Below, one piece after another: positions 1 to 5,791 of a stretch of 7,124 nt of DNA. Position 1 is the stretch's first letter. Each line of letters begins with the position of its first letter. The stretch is from a candidate division LCP-89 bacterium. GTDB taxonomy: Bacteria > Electryoneota > B3-LCP. A program made the translations under genes and the position numbers. The notes under the pieces were generated by a model, which saw only the letters and a list, made by a program, of their open reading frames with translations, was not told the DNA's origin and searched no databases. Location of the stretch: assembly GCA_025774735.1 (NCBI GenBank), contig JALGZU010000150.1:1-7124 (forward strand), in the 5' to 3' direction.

Positions 1-646
1 CCATCTATGATCCGGTGATACCAGTGATCGCGCCCCTCTCTGATGTGACAGGGGAAAGAATTTCCACGGGCTCTTTTGACAACGACTACATCCGTCACAC
101 AATCACAGTGCTCCAATGCCTCATCTACGATGCTCTTCAGGGGAAGCACATTACCCCGCCTCCAGCCGCCATCGGCGGTGATGACCAGCTTCGCCTGGCA
201 ATCCAGTGCACGGTCACGGATCGAATCAGCGGAGAAGCCCGCGAAAATGACCGTATGTACCGCTCCAATGCGCGCGCAGGCCAGGACGGCGACAACCAGT
301 TCGGGAATCATGGGCAGGTAGATGGCGACTCTATCCCCGCGCTTGATGCCCAGATTTTTCATCGCATTGGCGAATTGTCCCACTTCGCGCGCCAGGTCCC
401 AGTAGGTCAGCACGCGCCGGTCTCCCGGTTCGCCTTCCCATATTATGGCGGCCTTGTTTCGGGTGGCCGTATGCAGTGCAGTTCTTCGGCGACGGAAGCC
501 CAGAAACCTTCAGGATTCCGGGTACTCTCTCTGTACCGCTTTCGGTAATCTTCCAGCGACGAGATGTGAGCATTTTTCCGAAATCCGGGGAGCGGTGGAA
601 ACGTTCTGTTTTCGTCCAAAACGGTTTCGAGATTTCGTTTGTCCAT
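1..646 (-). pseudogene. acs: Acetyl-CoA synthetase (AMP-forming), 5' part; frame broken by an internal deletion and cut by the window edge
   Basis: AMP-forming acetate-CoA ligase makes acetyl-CoA from acetate, ATP and CoA via acetyl-adenylate in the cytoplasm. Two blocks are seen. Codons 1-57 from the ATG at 644-646 match the family N-terminus ([36 protein letters not shown]). From about 474 down to base 1 a second frame, open throughout, gives [45 protein letters not shown] and EGRDHW, also characteristic of Acs. The frames do not join: the first stops at a TAA 12 codons after EELH. In intact family members about 30-40 residues (FxPWxKVL ... FVGGxxNxSYNCLDRH) lie between these blocks and they are missing here, so this is a deletion not divisible by three, at about 470-482. 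The adenylation core and C-terminus lie beyond the window. No Shine-Dalgarno is visible before the ATG. It is either a decaying pseudogene or an assembly error. PrpE (propionyl-CoA synthetase) is a less likely identity. Family assignment is near certain; pseudogene status is less so. Confidence 0.85.
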
Positions 647-710
647 GGGAATAATGCTGCTTTCGTGGTTGGGTTTCAGGGCTATTCATCCGGATTATTT
701 CTAACTCTCA

Positions 711-739
711 AATATAACCAATTTGACTTACATTGTCAA
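711..739 (-). promoter_or_regulatory. Predicted sigma70-like promoter of acs
   Basis: On the minus strand a perfect -35 box TTGACA (734-739) is followed after exactly 17 bp by TATATT (711-716), which matches 5 of 6 bases of the -10 consensus. Transcription would begin near 704, giving a leader of about 58 nt before the acs ATG at 646. The element lies just downstream of the terminator of the preceding gene, consistent with an independent transcription unit. Prediction from sequence only. Confidence 0.65.
723..739. promoter_or_regulatory. Inverted repeat overlapping the acs -35 box, possible operator
   Basis: TTGAC-N7-GTCAA is a perfect 5-bp inverted repeat whose one arm is most of the -35 box (TTGACA on the minus strand) and whose other arm lies in the spacer. 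A dimeric repressor bound here would block polymerase. The arms are short and one is constrained by the promoter itself, so chance is a real alternative. No regulator gene is in the window. Confidence 0.25.
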
Positions 740-764
740 GGTTGAGAAAAAGGAAAAGAATCAC

Positions 765-796
765 AAAAAAGGCGATCCCGGCGGATCGGGATCGCC
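765..796 (-). terminator. Intrinsic terminator of the beta-helix surface protein gene
   Basis: GGCGATCCCG (771-780), a 6-nt loop, and CGGGATCGCC (787-796) form a perfect 10-bp GC-rich stem. Read on the minus strand it is followed directly by six T (complement of 765-770). It begins 24 nt after the TAA of the 1594-residue gene. There is no T tract on the plus-strand side, so it works in one direction only. It is closely similar to the terminator at 5734-5767. Confidence 0.93.
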
Positions 797-820
797 ATCA
801 TATGTGTCCCAGCAGTTGGA

Positions 821-3800
821 TTATTTCAACAACACCATCTTACCTGTGGCTGTGAAGTTATCGGCTTTAAGGCAATAGATGTATATGCCGGAGGAAAAGT
901 GGGATCCGTCGAAGGTAATTTCATGGAAACCCGCATCTCGGTGGCCGTCGATCAGCGTTGCGACTGAACGTCCGGCGATATCGTAGATGACCAGATGGAC
1001 ATGAGAGGCTTCCGGCAAGCCATACCGGATGGTCGTCACCGGATTGAAGGGGTTTGGATAGTTCTGACCCAGAGTATAGGCATCGGGCAGGGGAGAGACG
1101 CCTACTGATCCAACATCCTCGAAAGATTCGCCAAAGTTCGCCCAGCCCGACAGCGCATCCATTCCGACCGATCCTGATTTCATGAAGTTGAAACTGTCCA
1201 TCGAGGTGTCTGACTCGGCAACTGCGTAGGCATTATAAGTATAAGTTCCAGCCGGCGCGCCAGCGGGCACGATTTGTGTTCTCTCGCGGCTGATGGTCAT
1301 ATAATTGAGCAGAGTCATTGAAACAGGCCCTAAAACCGGTCCATAAACCACAGAATTCGGCAGCAGAACATCGCACCAGGCTGTTACTGTCTGCGGGTTG
1401 AGGTCAATATTCGTAGCCTGAATAGTGTAGTCGAAGCTGCCCCCTTCGGGAGGAATCTCAATGGGCGCATTGTGGGGAGTGAGCAAAATCCGTACGGGAA
1501 CGCTCTGGTCGTAGTAGAAGGCGCCCATATCCGCAATGGTGCCGTCTGGATCGTTGTACAAAGGATTGGGATCTCCGGTATCGATGCAAGGGGATCCCCA
1601 CTGGAGGCGATAATCGTTCCAGGTCGTATCCACAAAAAGAGGATAAACATCGATGTTGCCCACGCCTGACCATACCGAGTCCTGAATATTGCAGTAGCTG
1701 ACTCCAGGATAGTCTAAAGATAGCTGCGCAGGTAGATTATTCCAAAGAATACTGTTAATTAGCGTTGCTAAATTGCCCATACCAGCACAGAGACCTCCAT
1801 ATCCTTCCGGTGCTGAATTTCCATAAATGGTGCAGTTGCGAATCAGCGGATTGCTGTCCTGTTGGACATAAATACCACCATCTCTTTCCTCAGCCCAGTT
1901 GCGACTTATCGAGCAGTAAAGAATGATCGGGTGTGAATCTTCAAAAATGTAAATACCGCCTCCTCTTTCTGCTTCGTTTTCGTCAATAGAACAGTAACTC
2001 ACTGCTGGATGGGAATTATCTTGAATTTGAAGCCCGCCGCCTTTATTACTTGTAATATTGCCCATTAAAGTACAAAAACTTATTTCTGGACTGGATTGTG
2101 CATTGCAGAATATCCCACCACCACCGTAACTAGCTGTATTATAAAGGAAAAGGTTATTTGTGATAGCGGGGCTTGACATGTGGCACAATATTCCACCACC
2201 ACATACACTTGAATTATTGCTGATGAGATTATCAGCAATTAAAGAGTTTCCAAAGATAGAATAGACGCCACCACCTTCTTCTGCATAATTGGTAGTGAGG
2301 GTATTATTCGTCAACGATGCCGTTGTTTGGTCAAGATAAACTCCACCACCATTTTCGGTCGCCGAATTATCGGTCAAAGCATTATTCTCTATTACTCCTC
2401 CTCCATGACAGTAAATTCCTCCGCCGTGCTCACTGGAATTTCCGCTTATATAATTGTATGCAATTGAAGGGTTGGCATCAATGGCGCTGTAGATTCCTCC
2501 GCCTTCGTTCGTAGCTAAATTTCCATAGATCACGTTATTGCTGATCAGTGGATTGGAATGGGCAGCGCAGTATATTGCACCACCATTATAGGCTGAACAG
2601 CTATCAATCGTGCAATTGTTGATTGTGGGATTCGATGATTCACAATAAATAGCACCTCCATAGTCCGGATAGTCAGGAGCAATGCTATATGTCAGGTGGC
2701 AATATTCAAGGCGGCAAGAATCTGATGCATTAAGGAATCGCAGGCTATACCATCCTGTATCTGTGTTATCAGATGTGAATAGGATAGAATCGATTTCAGT
2801 TCCCATGGCTTGAAGGGTTGCGTTGGTTTGCACTTCAAATTTATAATGCCCCATGAAAATAACCTCTACGCCCGGTTCAATCACGAGCGTCTGATCAGCG
2901 AGGATATATATATCCGAGATAACATACCTTGGATTCAGAGCAGTAGTCCACACACCGGATACTGAATCCGAAACGCATTGAGGATCATTGAGCGAACGGG
3001 AGGCTTGATCGGTATTACCGTAAGTTCCCATATTCACGCGATCACCATTGGGTTCTGTTTCGTTCACATAGGCTGAAGCAGGATCGCCCGCGTCAATGCA
3101 GAGGCTGGTCTGGGGATCTACCAGCCATTGTCCATCATGGTAACTGCCTACCTCGGATTGCAGGTGGAAATCTCCGATTGAAAAATCCACAAACAGCGGA
3201 TCTGTGTCGAGGTTACCCGTTCCAATCCAACCACCATGAATATCGCTGTAGGTGATGTCAGATGTTCCGCCAGTGATGCTCAACTGTTCAGCCTGAGTCC
3301 CTGAACCGTTGGCATAGAGGATCAAGTTCTTAGCAGTGAAGGTGCCACCGGGAATGGTTGTCACTGCCAGACCGGTTGTGTTTTCTGTGATGGTACAACG
3401 GTCAAAGGTACATGTACTGGAAGCAACTGCCGAGACACCGATATCCGTATTTCCATATACTAAATTTCGTTCAAAGGAGTAGATACTGCTGCCAGTGATT
3501 GATATACCGATCCCGTTGTTATTCGATATGACATGACCGTTAAGTGTGTTGGTTTCAGTTTCACCGAGAAATACGATCCCGTTTGACGCACTATTTCCAG
3601 TGAATTGATTGCCTTCAAGCTCAACGGTGCTATTGAGGGCGCAAAGTATGGATGAACTATCTAAACTCGAAGCGCTGTTTTCGGAGAGGAGACATGAATC
3701 CATCCTTAGAATTCCGTTATCCATATAGATCCCCGCACCCATTTGAGCTGAATTTCCTGAGAACCTGCAATGTGAAAGAGTAACTTCTTCATTTAATACC

Positions 3801-5605
3801 GTGATTGCAGCGCCGTTTTCATTGTACATTGGGTCTCCAATGGTTCCCTCGATGACACAATAGGATAACTCTTTCACACCAGGGCCTTCTTCAATATCTA
3901 TTCCATACCATTCGATATTTGGGATTTCGGGAACTAGATAAATGGAATCAGTCTCAGTGCCACAGGCGCTGAGAGTTCCCTCCGCGTATATATGGTAAGG
4001 TCCTGTGATAAGAATTTCCACTCCTGGTTCTACCATAAGTGATCCGTTTGCCAGTACGTTAACCCCACCAGTCATGTAATAAGGGCTATTGGGCTGTGTT
4101 AAAGTCACAGGAGTCGTAATATTTCCCGAGAGTTCAGCAATCCCTACCCCCGAAAGTTCGATATGGTAAGGAGGAATGGTCACGCCAATAAAGGATATTT
4201 CGTCGACGTCCCAATATCCGCCCTGTTGAGGTTCGAAGCGGATAATGACTTCAATGGAATCACCTGGCATGATTGGTCCTGAAGGTACGCCATTGATCAC
4301 ACTGTACGCCGGATTCGATGATTGGCACGACGTTATTTCACCAACGGATAAACCGACATTAACAAAAGTTATTGTATGTTCGCTAAATGTACCAATGGTA
4401 ACTCTCCCGAAATCAATAGCGTTTTGCGAAGCGACCAGATTCGCCAGGAATCCCGGATCGAACGGCATCCAGCCGCGATCGTTACGGGAACCGTCCGGAT
4501 CGTTATAGAGTATGTCCGGATTGCCATGATTGATGCAGGGTGAGGTGAGATTGAGAAATCCGCTTACAGGATTAAAGTTGGGATATTCGATTCGGTTGCA
4601 GGCAGAAGCTGGCGGTATTGTCGGTGAAAAATATTCGGAAAATCCCCATAGTGTATTATAGGTCACAGAGCTGCCCCCCACGATTCCCTCAGCATCCCAC
4701 CCTTCACATAATAGGACATTATTCATGACTACGCCTGTAGAAATCTCAATTCCACGAACCCATCCAAAGTTAGAATTAGGAAAATACATCGTATTATTTA
4801 TCGCATCTCCATTTCCATTTTCAATACCATGTTTGGCAGCAGCGGTATTACCAAATTTGATATAATTCTGTTTGAAAACGCCAGAACAATCCTCAAATCC
4901 CGCTTCGCATCCATTCCCCCACGTTCCGCTTGCCGAACCATACAGATGAAATTCATTTGAAATAAATATCCCATCGCATTCGTTGATACCAACTGCATCC
5001 GCTGCAGAAAGATCATAACCACTATTTCTCGCATAAAGATCAAAATAGCAGTTCTGAATAATTCCGTTGAGCTGGTATATGCCATTTGCATACGCTACTG
5101 CTGCAGGGTAACTGTTAGATACATATAGCTCTATCTCGCAATTTAAAACCGAAATATTGTTTGCCGGACCTTCAATTCCGCAGTGCCAATCAGTGCTGCT
5201 TGACTCGAAGTACAAATCAATCCCATTGAGTATATGATCCGCATCATACAAGAATACTTTTCCGTTAAGATTGACATTTTCAATCAGATCGGATTCGGCG
5301 CCAGAACCGTGCAGGTAGAGATGTAAATAACTAACCCCATTCGTCATGTCGATCTGGTTTTCTGGAAGTCCTGATGCTTCCATCCTGCCGTAAGCGTGAA
5401 ATTCAATGCCGTCCCACACCCAGTCTATATCGGTACCAGGAAGTATTGTTAAGCTTTGCCCAAAGGGCACCCACGTCTCTCCGACCAAATTGTAAGGATT
5501 TCCTGAAGGATCCCAGATCCCTGATACGGGTCCGGAAATGTCGGTCGCGAGAAGAGTTGTAGCGCTTAACGACCACAGGATGGCGAGCCATAATCCCCGA
5601 TTCAT
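821..5605 (-). CDS. Secreted multi-module right-handed beta-helix protein with choice-of-anchor-D, Ig-like and C-terminal FlgD-like/type IX sorting domains
   Basis: This is a complete 1594-residue exported protein, probably surface-bound or released; its ligand or substrate is unknown. The start is fixed by AAAGGAG six bases before the ATG and by a signal peptide at residues 1-20 (cleavage likely after LLA). Three beta-helix modules follow. Each opens with a strand-rich segment around a PG motif (LPG 55-57, EPGVEI 526-531, EPGVEV 910-915) and closes with a SPCID-GDP-type motif (355, 834, 1338) plus a DPDG- or EPNG-like loop. Residues about 390-492 form an ASH/choice-of-anchor-D domain (AIDFGRVTIGTF ... 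IELSGVG). Module 3 holds twelve GGGIYC-type repeats from residue 983. Residues about 1369-1485 look like an Ig-type domain common beside such sorting signals. Residues 1508-1594 are the FlgD-like/Por sorting domain (NYPNPFNP, IYDIAGR, GIYIY, final MVLLK). No enzyme active site or autotransporter barrel is recognised. The likely role is adhesion or polysaccharide binding, by analogy only. It has its own promoter and terminator. Confidence 0.95.
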   Translation of the reverse strand: MNRGLWLAILWSLSATTLLATDISGPVSGIWDPSGNPYNLVGETWVPFGQSLTILPGTDIDWVWDGIEFHAYGRMEASGLPENQIDMTNGVSYLHLYLHGSGAESDLIENVNLNGKVFLYDADHILNGIDLYFESSSTDWHCGIEGPANNISVLNCEIELYVSNSYPAAVAYANGIYQLNGIIQNCYFDLYARNSGYDLSAADAVGINECDGIFISNEFHLYGSASGTWGNGCEAGFEDCSGVFKQNYIKFGNTAAAKHGIENGNGDAINNTMYFPNSNFGWVRGIEISTGVVMNNVLLCEGWDAEGIVGGSSVTYNTLWGFSEYFSPTIPPASACNRIEYPNFNPVSGFLNLTSPCINHGNPDILYNDPDGSRNDRGWMPFDPGFLANLVASQNAIDFGRVTIGTFSEHTITFVNVGLSVGEITSCQSSNPAYSVINGVPSGPIMPGDSIEVIIRFEPQQGGYWDVDEISFIGVTIPPYHIELSGVGIAELSGNITTPVTLTQPNSPYYMTGGVNVLANGSLMVEPGVEILITGPYHIYAEGTLSACGTETDSIYLVPEIPNIEWYGIDIEEGPGVKELSYCVIEGTIGDPMYNENGAAITVLNEEVTLSHCRFSGNSAQMGAGIYMDNGILRMDSCLLSENSASSLDSSSILCALNSTVELEGNQFTGNSASNGIVFLGETETNTLNGHVISNNNGIGISITGSSIYSFERNLVYGNTDIGVSAVASSTCTFDRCTITENTTGLAVTTIPGGTFTAKNLILYANGSGTQAEQLSITGGTSDITYSDIHGGWIGTGNLDTDPLFVDFSIGDFHLQSEVGSYHDGQWLVDPQTSLCIDAGDPASAYVNETEPNGDRVNMGTYGNTDQASRSLNDPQCVSDSVSGVWTTALNPRYVISDIYILADQTLVIEPGVEVIFMGHYKFEVQTNATLQAMGTEIDSILFTSDNTDTGWYSLRFLNASDSCRLEYCHLTYSIAPDYPDYGGAIYCESSNPTINNCTIDSCSAYNGGAIYCAAHSNPLISNNVIYGNLATNEGGGIYSAIDANPSIAYNYISGNSSEHGGGIYCHGGGVIENNALTDNSATENGGGVYLDQTTASLTNNTLTTNYAEEGGGVYSIFGNSLIADNLISNNSSVCGGGILCHMSSPAITNNLFLYNTASYGGGGIFCNAQSSPEISFCTLMGNITSNKGGGLQIQDNSHPAVSYCSIDENEAERGGGIYIFEDSHPIILYCSISRNWAEERDGGIYVQQDSNPLIRNCTIYGNSAPEGYGGLCAGMGNLATLINSILWNNLPAQLSLDYPGVSYCNIQDSVWSGVGNIDVYPLFVDTTWNDYRLQWGSPCIDTGDPNPLYNDPDGTIADMGAFYYDQSVPVRILLTPHNAPIEIPPEGGSFDYTIQATNIDLNPQTVTAWCDVLLPNSVVYGPVLGPVSMTLLNYMTISRERTQIVPAGAPAGTYTYNAYAVAESDTSMDSFNFMKSGSVGMDALSGWANFGESFEDVGSVGVSPLPDAYTLGQNYPNPFNPVTTIRYGLPEASHVHLVIYDIAGRSVATLIDGHRDAGFHEITFDGSHFSSGIYIYCLKADNFTATGKMVLLK
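824..1084 (-). other. C-terminal FlgD-like / T9SS type A sorting domain (residues 1508-1594)
   Basis: The segment starts DAYTLGQNYPNPFNP, continues with TTIRYGLPEASHVHL and IYDIAGRSVATL, and ends in GIYIY followed by a short strand and the final KMVLLK. This is the pattern of the Por/type IX C-terminal sorting domain and of the related FlgD Ig-like fold. In Bacteroidetes this signal directs export across the outer membrane and is removed on attachment. The secretion genes themselves are not in the window, so use of a type IX system is inferred from the family. Confidence 0.9.
1721..2659 (-). repeat. Array of 12 GGGIYC-type beta-helix repeats, 25-28 residues each
   Basis: Starting at residue 983 the protein repeats GG[AG][IVL][YFL] followed by an NP-I-NN or SHP-V-SYC strand and a GNSA turn. 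Successive starts are spaced 25, 27, 26, 25, 25, 25, 26, 27, 26, 28 and 27 residues, which matches one rung of a parallel beta-helix per unit; the twelfth unit is degenerate. The nucleotide copies are well diverged, so this is an old protein-level duplication rather than a recent DNA tandem. The GGA[ILV] signature recalls chlamydial polymorphic membrane protein repeats, but here it is joined to a sorting domain instead of an autotransporter barrel. Confidence 0.9.
4132..4438 (-). other. ASH / choice-of-anchor-D domain between beta-helix modules 1 and 2 (residues 390-492)
   Basis: The segment LVASQNAIDFGRVTIGTF, then a hydrophobic TITFVNVG strand, PIMPGDSIEVIIRFEPQQGG, and the closing IELSGVGIAEL have the order and spacing of the ASPM-SPD2-Hydin-like Ig fold found in many exported bacterial proteins. 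It follows the closing loop of module 1 and leads straight into the opening strands of module 2, so it looks like a spacer between helices. Confidence 0.8.
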
Positions 5606-5611
5606 CTCATT

Positions 5612-5618
5612 CTCCTTT
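5612..5618 (-). promoter_or_regulatory. Ribosome binding site of the beta-helix protein gene
   Basis: AAAGGAG on the minus strand, with six bases (AATGAG) before the ATG at 5603-5605. It supports this start codon over internal ones and contrasts with acs, which has no visible Shine-Dalgarno. Confidence 0.9.
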
Positions 5619-5654
5619 CGTTAAGTCAGCCTATTTATTAATAACCATACATTT

Positions 5655-5683
5655 AATATAAGCATGAATACAAACAGAGTCAA
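5655..5683 (-). promoter_or_regulatory. Predicted sigma70-like promoter of the beta-helix protein gene
   Basis: On the minus strand TTGACT (5678-5683) lies 17 bp upstream of TATATT (5655-5660). Initiation near 5648 would give a leader of about 42 nt ending in the ribosome binding site. It sits between the peptidase terminator and this gene, in an AT-rich stretch. The spacer length and -10 box are the same as those of the acs promoter. Confidence 0.65.
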
Positions 5684-5718
5684 GAAAAAAGATACCGTCC
5701 GGCAAAATATTTTTTTAT

Positions 5719-5726
5719 TGACGTCA
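5719..5726. promoter_or_regulatory. TGACGTCA palindrome upstream of the beta-helix gene promoter
   Basis: A perfect 8-bp palindrome lies in the AT-rich gap between the peptidase terminator and the -35 box, about 36 bp upstream of that box. The position would suit an activator, but a palindrome of this length can arise by chance and there is only one copy. Confidence 0.2.
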
Positions 5727-5733
5727 TTAAAAT

Positions 5734-5767
5734 AAAAAGCGATCCCGTCCCGGATGGACGGAATCGC
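5734..5767 (-). terminator. Intrinsic terminator of the aminopeptidase gene
   Basis: Read as RNA from the minus strand, a 12-bp stem (arms 5756-5767 and 5739-5750, one U-G wobble) closes a 5-nt AUCCG loop and is followed directly by five U (5734-5738). It starts 24 nt after the peptidase TAA. It shares arms and loop with the terminator at 765-796, with three extra base pairs at the tip of the stem. Confidence 0.92.
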
Positions 5768-5791
5768 CTTCGCTTGCCCATCGTTATCTCT

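Noticed and set aside
466..486. Programmed translational frameshift in acs
   Set aside because: A frameshift alone cannot explain the absence of about 30-40 conserved residues, and there is no slippery heptamer at the junction.
15..548. Plus-strand open frame of 177 codons opposite acs
   Set aside because: It is the complement of strongly conserved acetyl-CoA synthetase sequence and its translation resembles no protein I know.
331..573. Minus-strand open frame of 80 codons within acs as a separate small gene
   Set aside because: It is in the third frame, matching neither Acs block; it is a by-product of the deletion region.
821..1500. Autotransporter (type V) beta-barrel at the C-terminus, suggested by the Pmp-like repeats
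   Set aside because: The C-terminal 87 residues are a clear FlgD-like/Por sorting domain and the segment before is Ig-like; no barrel strands or terminal aromatic signal are present.
1721..2659. CRISPR or DNA-level tandem repeat suggested by recurring CCACCACC and CCTCCTCC patches
   Set aside because: The patches are Gly-Gly-Gly codons of a protein repeat with a 25-28 residue period; there are no identical direct repeats or spacers.
5635..5644. TTATTAATAA palindrome near the beta-helix gene transcription start
   Set aside because: It is made only of A and T in an AT-rich leader, so it is expected by chance; it is too weak to call an operator.
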